A stretch of DNA of 60,515 nucleotides from Deltaproteobacteria bacterium (lineage in GTDB: Bacteria > Desulfobacterota > Desulfomonilia > Desulfomonilales > Desulfomonilaceae), in assembly GCA_026388665.1 (NCBI GenBank), contig JAPLJJ010000087.1, positions 1-60,515 of the forward strand, written 5' to 3'. The notes under the pieces are model-generated. The model ran no database searches and had not been told where the DNA came from. It worked only from the letters and a program-made list of their open reading frames with translations. The stretch's first letter is position 1, and every line of letters begins with the position of its first letter. Shown one piece after another: positions 18,139-25,753 of this stretch. The position numbers and the translations under genes are program-made.

Positions 18139-18810
18139 TTAGTTCAGGACAATTAGGGCGTCCACCGCCACCGGCATACTTTCTCGAATAATCAACGGGT
18201 TTACATCAATCTCCTGGATCCTTTCATATTCGAGACCCAACCTGCCCAGATTAATCAAAATTTCCTGTAAAGAATTCACGTCAACCGGCGGCATTCCCCT
18301 AAAGGAACCGAGAAGTTTGTTGCTCTTGATCTCATGAATCATCTCAAACGCGTCAGCTTTTTCAAGAGGGGCTACGCGAAAAGAAACATCATCCAACGCC
18401 TCTGTAAGAACTCCGCCAAGACCGAACATTACGCATGGTCCAAATTGAGGATCACGTGTCATTCCAACCATAAATTCTCTTTTGCCTTTTGCCATTTTTT
18501 GGACAAGGGCTGCCTTGTCTCCCATTTCGCCCATTTGGTCCATGATGGTCCGAAATGCGTTGAGGGCCTCTTCATCGGTCCTTATATCCAGCTTGATCAG
18601 GTCCAAGTCCGTTTTATGGGTAATACTCGGCGCGCAGGCTTTGATTGCAAGAGGGAAGCCTAAAACCTCAACTGCCAGTATAAGCTCCGATTCATTTCGC
18701 GCCATTTTTTCTTCAACCACCGGAATTCCGTAACTGGCGAGGACAAGCTTGGACTCATACTCCGAAAGGGTTTTTCTACCCTCAGACAAAGCGAATTCAA
18801 TTGGGTCCAT
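18139..18810 (-). CDS. acdB: ATP-grasp subunit of ADP-forming acyl-CoA synthetase
   Basis: 223 residues, the size of the separate beta subunit (ATP-grasp_5) of ADP-forming acetyl/acyl-CoA synthetase. Visible blocks: LSEYESKLVLASYGIPVVEE, PLAIKACAPSITHKTD, MVGMTRDPQFGPCVMFGLGG, LTEALDDVSFRVAPL, and EIDVNPLII. The enzyme turns acyl-CoA, ADP and phosphate into acid, CoA and ATP, an energy-saving step in anaerobes. The alpha subunit with the CoA-binding and catalytic-His domains is not in the window, so this is an orphan here. AAAGGAG stands 6 nt before the ATG. Its neighbour, an epimerase-like VOC gene, suggests acyl-CoA metabolism. Confidence 0.85.
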   Translation of the reverse strand: MDPIEFALSEGRKTLSEYESKLVLASYGIPVVEEKMARNESELILAVEVLGFPLAIKACAPSITHKTDLDLIKLDIRTDEEALNAFRTIMDQMGEMGDKAALVQKMAKGKREFMVGMTRDPQFGPCVMFGLGGVLTEALDDVSFRVAPLEKADAFEMIHEIKSNKLLGSFRGMPPVDVNSLQEILINLGRLGLEYERIQEIDVNPLIIRESMPVAVDALIVLN

Positions 18811-19252
18811 TTATTACTCCTTTCTAACTTGCACTATATTTTGAATTTGATGATGATTCAACCCCGTTGAATTTGAAAAAAAATCTTGATTCCTATGCGT
18901 CAAACGTTTAGAGGTAGAAATAAGGAACAGCGAAAAGGGGAGCGGATTATTCAATAGTCCTTGTAATTCCATAAATCGGCGTTTAGAATCAGTATCGTTC
19001 TTGAACCCTTGAAAAACAATTATTCCTGGTAAAGTTAAAATTGGCTGGGAGGCGAGTTCACATTTCTAGAGAAACGCGTTTAGTCGTTACGACTCGCAAG
19101 ACTGCAGCTTTCTAGCTGGATCAAATATGATGTACAGGCTCTATTAGCGGCTTGCCCAGTGGGTTACAATAATATCGAGACATGGAATCGTTCAGTTTTA
19201 GAGACAAAACGACTGGAAATTGAGACGCCATTTCCGGTGTGAGGAGAGAAAG
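18811..19252. other. intergenic gap between divergent acdB and a basic hypothetical protein
   Basis: Some 440 bases between divergently read genes, so both promoters should lie here. I find no convincing ORF. The clearest structure is a row of three short palindromes at 19072-19118 (listed separately). A TTGAAA at about 19009 followed by an AT-rich stretch could be a promoter but I cannot place a good -10. Confidence 0.45.
19072..19118. repeat. three consecutive short palindromes
   Basis: AAACGCGTTT (19072-19081), then directly AGTCGTTACGACT (19082-19094), then CAGCT-TTCT-AGCTG (19105-19118). Three inverted repeats in 47 bases is more than chance would readily give, and they sit in a divergent promoter region. 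Protein-binding sites or a folded leader RNA are both possible. Confidence 0.4.
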
Positions 19253-19993
19253 ATGGCCAAGAAACCTCCCAGAAGGGATCCTATAATCGTATACAAAAGA
19301 GAGGAAAAAGGGCTAAAGCCCTTTTTACACGGAGCTAGAGGCCTGAGATTCGGACCGGCTCCTCAAAAGCCCAGAAAAATCAAAGAACCCAAAGTGGTAG
19401 TTCCTGAAAAGGTGCGTCAGCATCTTGCCAATCTGGAAGAAATAAATACGTTCCCTTCTCCCGATAAGGAAATAGCCAAGGCCTGCTATTTTTTGTGTTT
19501 TCTAGTCCATGAGACGAAAACAAGCACAGACCTTTTTCCTCTGAAACACAATGTCCTGGAAAAGATCTTTAAGACTGGACACAGTTGTTTAACCGTGAAT
19601 TACGTGCGCCGTGGCGACAGGGAGGTTTATACTCTATCTCCGGAAGCCAAAAAGAAGTGGGAGACTGAGACCAGTTCAAATAAACATCACGTCAGAATGT
19701 ATCTTACACAAAAATGTAAGATTGACTACGAAGAAGGATACTTCGACCTTTTTCACTTCCACATCGTAATTGAACCATTTCGATTCTCTTTCTATTTGCC
19801 GATCCACCAAGCGCAGTGGATTGATAAGAGACGCATTTCAAAGAGGAAATTTCATTATCCCCAAACAGTGGAATACGGACTTGTTCGTGGACAGGTTATT
19901 ACTACGTCACGTAAAGCTACCATGGTTCCGCTGGAAGACATTAAGACAGAGTTTCAGAAGCTCATCGATATGGAAGTTATTAAGAAAAAATGA
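19253..19993 (+). CDS. basic protein of unknown function
   Basis: 246 residues; ATG with GAGGAG 6 nt upstream. The first 60 residues are very basic (KKPPRRDP, KREEKG, QKPRKIKEPK) and look unstructured. The rest has a mixed alpha/beta look with conserved-looking aromatics (YFDLFHFHIVIEPFRFSFYLP). There is no signal peptide or membrane helix, so it is probably cytoplasmic; the basic tail suggests nucleic-acid or ribosome contact, which is inference. I recognise no family. It runs convergent into the acyl-CoA dehydrogenase gene with a 22-base gap. Confidence 0.65.
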   Translation: MAKKPPRRDPIIVYKREEKGLKPFLHGARGLRFGPAPQKPRKIKEPKVVVPEKVRQHLANLEEINTFPSPDKEIAKACYFLCFLVHETKTSTDLFPLKHNVLEKIFKTGHSCLTVNYVRRGDREVYTLSPEAKKKWETETSSNKHHVRMYLTQKCKIDYEEGYFDLFHFHIVIEPFRFSFYLPIHQAQWIDKRRISKRKFHYPQTVEYGLVRGQVITTSRKATMVPLEDIKTEFQKLIDMEVIKKK

Positions 19994-20015
19994 GCTTTTG
20001 CGAGTCGCGAACCGT

Positions 20016-21161
20016 TTAGTAAACTCCTTCCTCACGGGATATGATCGTCTGCAAAATTTCGGAGGTTCCGCCTCCGAAAAGCAGAAATCGGCAGTCGCGA
20101 TAAAACCTTTGAACGTCGTATTCCATTGAGTAACTGTAGGCGCCATAAATTCTTGTCGCCTCATCTGATGCCCTACACGCTGTCTCAGAAGCGAAGTATT
20201 TTGCCATTGAGGCTTCTTTCAGTGCCCTTTCTCCACGATCTATCATCTCAGCCGCCTTGTATGTCATCAGGTTAGCCCCCCAGATTTCTGTTGCCATGTT
20301 TGCTATTTTTTGCTGAATCAGTTGAAAGCTCCCTATTCTTTTCTTGAACTGCGTTCGCTCAAGAGAGTACCGCTTAGAGCATTCAAAAGCGGCCCTGGCT
20401 AGACCGATTGAAAGAGCTGCTGTCATAGTCCTGATCACTGCTAAGATTCGCATGAGATTGCCGACCCCTTGCCCATCCTGACCAAGCCGGTTCTCAAGAG
20501 GAATTCGAACATCACTAAATGCTAGTTCAGCGATTTCTGTAGCGCGCGTTCCAAGTTTTTCGAATTTTTTCGACACATACAGTCCGGGAGTCTCTCTTTC
20601 GATAAGGAAAAAGTTGAGCCCTTTTAATCCCTGGGTCTTGTCTGTTTGACATAGAACCGTGAAAAAATCAGCTACCGGCGCGTTGGTAATCCAGGTCTTT
20701 GAACCATTTATTAACCAGTGGTCGCCATCGCGCACGGCCATGGTCTTGGCTCCGCCTAGATCAGTGGCGGCATCAGCTTCAGTCAACGCGAATGACGCCA
20801 CTTTTTCGCCTCTTAACGCAGGCTTTAGGAGACGTTCGTGGTGATCCTTCGTACCATACTGATAGAGGAAATTGGTTCCCATTAGGCATTGCATAGCGGT
20901 AAACGCAGCAACACTCATTGAACCTCGAGCTAATTCCTCGACCATTATGCAAAATTGTGTTGTGTTGCCTCCCGCGCCACCAATTTTTCTGGGATAGCGC
21001 ATCGCGTACGCGCCTGTTTTCGCTATTTTTTCAAACATCCAACGAGGAAATTTTCCTGCTTCATCCATCTCTCTGGCTTTGGGAATAATCTCATCATCAG
21101 TGAATCTGGCAAAGGTTTTTCTAATCATTTCTTCTGCGGTAGGTCTGGGTATTCGTGTCAC
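20016..21161 (-). CDS. acyl-CoA dehydrogenase
   Basis: 381 residues from the GTG used here, which has AGGAG 6 nt upstream and gives the normal N-terminus (RPTAEEMIRKTFARFTDDEIIP). An ATG 24 codons earlier is possible but unsupported. FAD and substrate blocks are clear: ASFALTEADAATDLGG, KTWITNAPVADFF, RTQFKKRIGSFQLIQQKIANM, and FGGGTSEI. Glu in YSMEYDVQRFYRD sits where medium-chain acyl-CoA dehydrogenases keep the catalytic base. The enzyme oxidises, or with bifurcation reduces, an acyl-CoA/enoyl-CoA pair; its exact substrate cannot be read. It is the last gene of an etfB-etfA-acd operon, so electrons go to or come from the adjacent Etf. Confidence 0.9.
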   Translation of the reverse strand: MTRIPRPTAEEMIRKTFARFTDDEIIPKAREMDEAGKFPRWMFEKIAKTGAYAMRYPRKIGGAGGNTTQFCIMVEELARGSMSVAAFTAMQCLMGTNFLYQYGTKDHHERLLKPALRGEKVASFALTEADAATDLGGAKTMAVRDGDHWLINGSKTWITNAPVADFFTVLCQTDKTQGLKGLNFFLIERETPGLYVSKKFEKLGTRATEIAELAFSDVRIPLENRLGQDGQGVGNLMRILAVIRTMTAALSIGLARAAFECSKRYSLERTQFKKRIGSFQLIQQKIANMATEIWGANLMTYKAAEMIDRGERALKEASMAKYFASETACRASDEATRIYGAYSYSMEYDVQRFYRDCRFLLFGGGTSEILQTIISREEGVY

Positions 21162-21237
21162 GTGAATCTCCTGGGATCCGGCTAAAATCTTTGAGGGCAA
21201 TTGTAAGATATGGGTAATGGCGACTGCAGCCATCTGA

Positions 21238-22449
21238 TCAGCATGTTATGCTTAGTCCTTTGTAATCCTTAATAGTTCGAGTCAGAATCGGGAGTATCTG
21301 GTAGATGTCCGCCACAACAGCGACGTCTGCTATTTCAAATATTGGAGCATCAGGATCTCTGTTTATTGCCACTATATAACGAGAGCCATCCATACCGGCA
21401 CGGTGTTGGACCGCGCCCGAGATCCCGCAAGCAAAGTAGATCTCCGGCCTCACTGTTTGACCGGTTTGACCTACCTGCCGATCCGTAGACATAAATCCCT
21501 CTTCAACAACTACTCGTGTGCATGCTACTTCAGCGCCGATAGCCTCAGCAAATTCCTTCAAGACAGACATGCCCTGTTCCGAACAAATCGGTCTCCCCCC
21601 GGCGACTATGATTCCAGCCTCAGAAAGGTTCGTGGCGGATTCAATATTCATCACACATTCGAGAATTTTGGTAACATCAACGCTATCAGGTAGATTGACA
21701 TCCTCAAAAACAATTACGCCTTTTCTTGTCGAATCGATATCCAGGGGTTTCATGACCCCCGGTCTGACAGTAGCGGTTTGGGGTCTTGAGTAACGTGTGA
21801 CTATCGTGGCCATGATGTTTCCACCAAATGCCGGGCGAGTTTGAAGGAGAACCCGTTCCTGTGGATCAATCGCTAGCCTCGTGCAATCCGCAGTTAACCC
21901 GAGCTTCAACCGTCTCGCCAGTCGGGGCGCCAGATCTCGCCCTATCGTAGTCGCTGGGATCAAGAGAATTGACGGTCGATGCTTGAGGACAAGATGCGTC
22001 AGCGCATGTGTATAAGAGCACGTACGATATTGGCCAAGTGCTGGATGATTTACGGCTATACACTGATCAGCTCCCCTCGAGATTAATTCATTGAATCCTT
22101 TATCATCCGAGTCCGCTCCCAACATAATCGAGCTGACGTCCTCTCCCAAAAAGTCTGCCAGGCCGCGTGCACATCCTAACAATTCGAAAGCTGATCGATG
22201 AAACCCGGAGCCTTGTCGCTCCACAAAAACCCAGACACCTCTATATTCCCTGAAGTCAGGCGCTTCGCGCGTCGGTATTTCGCCGCTCAGCGCCCCTACT
22301 TTGCAGGACTCAAGACAGGCTCCGCACAAAGTGCATCGATCCTCTAGCCAGGTCGCCTTCTTGTCCAGCATTTCCAACGCTTGATAAGGACACGATCGCG
22401 CACAAAGTCCACATCCGTTACACCTGTCCTGCTGTATTAGTATTGACAT
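21238..22449 (-). CDS. etfA: electron transfer flavoprotein alpha subunit with N-terminal ferredoxin domain
   Basis: 403 residues. The first 50 form a 2x[4Fe-4S] ferredoxin: Cys10, 13, 16, 20 and Cys39, 42, 45, 49. The rest is a normal EtfA, ending in the FAD-binding domain (GQTGQTVRPEIYFACGISGAVQH, AINRDPDAPIFEIADV). Known precedent: CarE of the Acetobacterium woodii caffeyl-CoA reductase-Etf complex also carries a ferredoxin-like domain and takes part in electron bifurcation. So this Etf may exchange electrons with ferredoxin as well as with the acyl-CoA dehydrogenase downstream; that is inference. The ATG follows the etfB stop by one base, with GGAG inside the etfB end, so the two are translationally coupled. 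Confidence 0.93.
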   Translation of the reverse strand: MSILIQQDRCNGCGLCARSCPYQALEMLDKKATWLEDRCTLCGACLESCKVGALSGEIPTREAPDFREYRGVWVFVERQGSGFHRSAFELLGCARGLADFLGEDVSSIMLGADSDDKGFNELISRGADQCIAVNHPALGQYRTCSYTHALTHLVLKHRPSILLIPATTIGRDLAPRLARRLKLGLTADCTRLAIDPQERVLLQTRPAFGGNIMATIVTRYSRPQTATVRPGVMKPLDIDSTRKGVIVFEDVNLPDSVDVTKILECVMNIESATNLSEAGIIVAGGRPICSEQGMSVLKEFAEAIGAEVACTRVVVEEGFMSTDRQVGQTGQTVRPEIYFACGISGAVQHRAGMDGSRYIVAINRDPDAPIFEIADVAVVADIYQILPILTRTIKDYKGLSITC

Positions 22450-22450
22450 T

Positions 22451-23248
22451 CTATTCTCCGAGACGAACTTGACGGTCTACAAAAAATTGAACTATTCCGG
22501 AGGCAATATCGCTGGGAGTTCCTTCGAGATATTGGGTTTCTCTGCCTCCCTTCGGGGTAAACGTCTTTAACACCTGGGTAAGAGACCCGGCCAACCCTAC
22601 TTCCTGGGCCTTCACGCCAATATCCGCTGCGTTCCATATCTCGATTGGAGTTGATTCTAGAACAGAGTCTAGAATTCGACCAACAGTCGGGTATCTAGGT
22701 TCGTTAAGTGAAGCCAGACATGTAACGAGAGCCGGTAAAGGAGTCTCAATCCGCTCACAACCATTCTCGATGATCCGGTTTGCAACCACCTTTCCGTCAG
22801 ATAACTCCAATGCGCTTACACAAGTGATCTGAGGTATACCCAAAAACTCAGCTATTTGAGGGCCGATTTGAGCTGTATCTCCGTCAATGGCCTGCCTCCC
22901 GGCAAGGATCAGATCAAAAGGGCCATTTTTTCTGATAGCATTCCCTAATGCGGTTGACGTGGCCCACGTGTCAGCGCCTGCAAATGCCCTGTCAGTCAAG
23001 AGGATTCCTTTGTCAGCTCCCATGGCAAGGCCTTCGCAAATTACTTCTATAGCCTGCGGGGGCCCCATGCTGATAACATCCACCACCGCGTTGAAGTGAT
23101 CCTTGATTGATAGGGCCGCTTCCAGAGCATGGCGGTCTTCGGGATTCATTATGCTTGTAACACCCTCGCGTACAAGATTGCCGGTCTTGGGATCAATCCG
23201 CACATTGCTCGTATTCGGAATCTGTTTTATAAGGACCACTAATTTCAT
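22451..23248 (-). CDS. etfB: electron transfer flavoprotein beta subunit
   Basis: 265 residues; ATG with AGGAG 6 nt upstream, preferred to the TTG just before it. EtfB blocks: MKLVVLIKQIPNTSNVRIDP, MNPEDRHALEAAL, VISMGPPQA, LLTDRAFAGADTWATS, DLILAGRQAIDGDTAQIGPQIAEFLGIP, and ACLASLNEPRYP-type region before PTVGRILDSV. It forms the heterodimer with the ferredoxin-tagged EtfA encoded next and binds the second nucleotide (AMP or, in bifurcating types, FAD). First gene of the operon; an inverted repeat over the putative promoter lies about 60 bp upstream. Confidence 0.93.
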   Translation of the reverse strand: MKLVVLIKQIPNTSNVRIDPKTGNLVREGVTSIMNPEDRHALEAALSIKDHFNAVVDVISMGPPQAIEVICEGLAMGADKGILLTDRAFAGADTWATSTALGNAIRKNGPFDLILAGRQAIDGDTAQIGPQIAEFLGIPQITCVSALELSDGKVVANRIIENGCERIETPLPALVTCLASLNEPRYPTVGRILDSVLESTPIEIWNAADIGVKAQEVGLAGSLTQVLKTFTPKGGRETQYLEGTPSDIASGIVQFFVDRQVRLGE

Positions 23249-23305
23249 CAACTTCTCCTGACCTTCGAGGGAAAAATGATGAAAAAGGGTATCCCTTGTT
23301 TCCTG

Positions 23306-23323
23306 TGATTGTCAAGACAATCA
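23306..23323. promoter_or_regulatory. inverted repeat over the putative -35 of the etfB-etfA-acd operon
   Basis: TGATTGTC-AA-GACAATCA: 8-bp perfect arms with a 2-bp centre, 58 bp before the etfB ATG. Read on the minus strand it contains TTGACA, a full-consensus -35 box; an acceptable -10 (TACCCT, 18 bp on) is weak. A repressor bound here would block the operon. TetR or FadR-like regulators of fatty-acid genes use sites of this type, but none is encoded nearby. Confidence 0.5.
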
Positions 23324-23385
23324 AAAGGTTACATCGTAAGCCCTTTATGATGCTTGAAAGCCCCGCCGAGCAAAATGTGATGGGT

Positions 23386-23397
23386 TTGGCGCGCCAA
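23386..23397. promoter_or_regulatory. 12-bp perfect palindrome between divergent etfB and prmC
   Basis: TTGGCGCGCCAA, 57 bp before the prmC start and 138 bp before etfB. A perfect 12-mer palindrome in a divergent control region is a plausible operator, though GGCGCGCC alone is also a common rare-cutter-type palindrome and may be chance. Confidence 0.3.
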
Positions 23398-23453
23398 CTA
23401 TTTAATAAGAGAGTGGAAACTCGAAATCCAGTGGAAAATTTGTAGACAACAAC

Positions 23454-24329
23454 ATGAAAGATCTTGTTAACAAAAAAGAAATTTGGACCATCAAAGAAGT
23501 ATTGATGTGGACTGTCGAATACCTGAAACGTAAGGGGTGCGAGACTCCGCGTTTGGACGCCGAGTTGTTATTGGCGCATGCGCTGGGAATAAAACGGCTC
23601 GGGCTCTATCTTGATTTTGATCGACCACTGACAGACGCGGAACGACTCCAGTATAGAGAATTTGTGCGTCGGCGATCGTTACGGGAGCCTGTAGCCCTGA
23701 TCACGGGAAAGAAAGAATTTTGGTCTCTCGACATAACGATCCGTCCCGGGGTCTTGATCCCAAGGCCGGAAACTGAAATCCTCGTAGAAGTAGTCCTGGA
23801 TGAATTTAGAACATTGCATAACTGTTCAATTTTGGAAGTCGGATGTGGATCTGGGGCTGTAATCTGCGCGATATGTCGTGAAAAACCTGATATCGAGGTC
23901 TATGCGTGTGACATTTCATTTAACGCGCTGCACAATACTCTCTCTAACACGTCGGACAAGGGCCTGCCGGATCGGGTCCATCTTTTCGGGTCCGATTTGC
24001 TTGACTCAGTGCGTAAGGGGCCTGTTTTTGATATTATTTATTCTAATCCCCCCTATATTCCTTCCGGCCTTATATGTTCACTGGCCCCGGAAATCTTTAA
24101 ATTTGAGCCGAATTGCGCCCTTGATGGGGGTCCTGACGGTCTCGAAACAATCAGGCGATTGATTCAAATGTCTCGTGATCGCTTGAAACCGGAAGGTAGA
24201 TTAATTCTCGAAATCGGAGATGAACAGTCGGAACCTGTCAGAGAAATATTCGAGTTGAATGACTTTTCTCAGATTCAGACCTATACTGATCTTAGCGGGA
24301 AAATTAGGGTTGTAAAGGCGGTCCTATAA
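23454..24329 (+). CDS. prmC: peptide chain release factor N5-glutamine methyltransferase
   Basis: 291 residues. The N-terminal helical domain (about 1-90) includes TPRLDAELLLAHALGI. GKKEFWSLDITIRPGVLIPRPETE is the PrmC linker, followed by the SAM-binding loop LEVGCGSGAV and the catalytic NPPYIP motif, which grips the substrate glutamine. It methylates the GGQ glutamine of release factors RF1/RF2 in the cytoplasm. In many bacteria prfA lies next to it; here it does not. Its stop codon abuts the next start codon directly. Confidence 0.94.
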   Translation: MKDLVNKKEIWTIKEVLMWTVEYLKRKGCETPRLDAELLLAHALGIKRLGLYLDFDRPLTDAERLQYREFVRRRSLREPVALITGKKEFWSLDITIRPGVLIPRPETEILVEVVLDEFRTLHNCSILEVGCGSGAVICAICREKPDIEVYACDISFNALHNTLSNTSDKGLPDRVHLFGSDLLDSVRKGPVFDIIYSNPPYIPSGLICSLAPEIFKFEPNCALDGGPDGLETIRRLIQMSRDRLKPEGRLILEIGDEQSEPVREIFELNDFSQIQTYTDLSGKIRVVKAVL

Positions 24330-24965
24330 TTGCGTTTCATCTTGGTCGGATTTGGAAAATTTGGTCGGCTCGCTTTTGATAGACTCAAGACTCGCTTTAG
24401 CTCCGCTGATTTCATCATCGTAGATCCTATCCTCAATCTCGACTCAAGCCTTTCCAATGAGCGAATACAACTGTTCCCTGGCAACTGGGAGGCTTTTCTG
24501 GCAGATTGTCACGAATTGCTCGACCCGGATTTGATCGTTCCTGTAGCTCCTTCCAATATCGCTGTGACTTACATTCTGGTTTCCAAGCCCGAAACAGAAC
24601 CTACTGACCTACCAAAAGAGGTGGCTCTTAATTTTCAGAATTTTTCATTTGTGGACCGATCAACCATGTGGATGAGTCACGCGAATTTTATGTGTCCCGA
24701 TGACTGTGAGGAAAAAGAAACTTGCGCAATTACAGGGACACGACGCAGACCTATGTTCAACAAGATTCAGGACATAAGCGTGTCAGGCTTCCAGACACTC
24801 GTGATTCGAAGCTCACAAGTATTGCCTGGGGTCGGTGCTTACACCTTCCATGATTTACGGCTAATTTGTGAATCGGTTGTCCCCGGCAAAAACTACTTGA
24901 TAGCAACCTCATGCAAATGTCACGCTATAATGTCAGCCATCGTGGCGCCAGATTTACCATCGTAG
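24330..24965 (+). CDS. Cys-rich Rossmann-type protein, translationally abutted to prmC
   Basis: 211 residues starting at TTG, which follows the prmC TAA with no spacer, so termination and re-initiation are probably coupled. The start has a nucleotide-binding look: FILVGFGKFGRLAFDRL with GxGxxG-like GFGKFG at residues 7-12, and an acidic residue in IIVDP (Asp32) where NAD(P) folds keep one. It also has many Cys: 60, 122, 126, 132, 180, 195 and 197; the CPDDC...C and CKC groups could bind metal or an Fe-S cluster. No family recognised. The TTG is the only reasonable start before the motif. Confidence 0.6.
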   Translation: MRFILVGFGKFGRLAFDRLKTRFSSADFIIVDPILNLDSSLSNERIQLFPGNWEAFLADCHELLDPDLIVPVAPSNIAVTYILVSKPETEPTDLPKEVALNFQNFSFVDRSTMWMSHANFMCPDDCEEKETCAITGTRRRPMFNKIQDISVSGFQTLVIRSSQVLPGVGAYTFHDLRLICESVVPGKNYLIATSCKCHAIMSAIVAPDLPS

Positions 24966-25059
24966 ATTACTCAATGAAATGGTCTCCTTGACTATTTAAC
25001 CAGTAGCGTTTAGTTTCGTTTAAAGATTGACAACTCTTGGATTCTGACAAGGTGGTTAA

Positions 25060-25701
25060 ATGACGACAGATTCTAACAAGCAACAATCGGAAAACAGCCA
25101 TTCAGAACAAGATACAATAGAGAATCTGGAAAGAAAGTTAGCTGAAAACCCTGATTCCGCCAACGCCCACTATAACCTAGGCCTTGCTTTAGCCCGAGCT
25201 AAACAGTGGGACAGAAGCGTTACCGAGTTTCGTACGGCCTTGAAGGCAAGACCAGGACTACTTGAAGCCAGAGTGAACATTGCGGCCATATTGCTTCAGA
25301 AGGGTGATTACGACACCTGCATTGAAGAGAGTTTGAAGGCTCTAGAGTTCAGGCCCGATCTCGTTGAAGCATGCATCAACATAGGTATAGCGTTCAGTCA
25401 TAAAGGTATGCTCGACCAGGCAGAGAAGAGTTTTCAGAGGGCCCTTGGAATAGACCCTGATTCAATCGTCGCTCATCTAAATCTGGGGAATATCTATCTT
25501 GCGTCAGGCGAAATGGACAAGTCTATCGATCACAACTCCGCCGCTGTCCGACTAAAACCGGAATTTGGTATGGCTCATAACAACCTGGCCGTAGCGTATT
25601 TCCACAACAATGACATTGAAAAAGCCGAATTTCACGTTCGGGAAGCTCTAAGCGCCGGTTACCAGGTTCATCCGGAATTCCTTAAACAACTTCATGAATA
25701 G
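25060..25701 (+). CDS. TPR-repeat protein
   Basis: 213 residues, no signal peptide or membrane helix. About five TPR units in a row cover residues 30-205 (ANAHYNLGLALARAKQWDRS, LEARVNIAAILLQKGDYDTC, VEACINIGIAFSHKGMLDQAE, VAHLNLGNIYLASGEMDKS, MAHNNLAVAYFHNNDIEKAE). It is a protein-protein scaffold of unknown partner, probably cytoplasmic. AAGGTGG precedes the ATG. It follows the prmC pair by 94 bp and converges on the large unknown gene across a hairpin. Confidence 0.85.
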   Translation: MTTDSNKQQSENSHSEQDTIENLERKLAENPDSANAHYNLGLALARAKQWDRSVTEFRTALKARPGLLEARVNIAAILLQKGDYDTCIEESLKALEFRPDLVEACINIGIAFSHKGMLDQAEKSFQRALGIDPDSIVAHLNLGNIYLASGEMDKSIDHNSAAVRLKPEFGMAHNNLAVAYFHNNDIEKAEFHVREALSAGYQVHPEFLKQLHE

Positions 25702-25720
25702 GTTTTTTTGCCCATAGGTG

Positions 25721-25752
25721 CGAAAACTCACGTCCGTCCCAAAGAGTTTTCG
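25721..25752. terminator. hairpin between convergent genes, probable bidirectional terminator
   Basis: CGAAAACTC and GAGTTTTCG make a perfect 9-bp stem with a 14-nt loop, in the gap between the TPR gene and the large unknown gene. The T-tracts are weak on both sides, so termination may be partial or Rho-assisted. Confidence 0.5.
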
Positions 25753-25753
25753 T

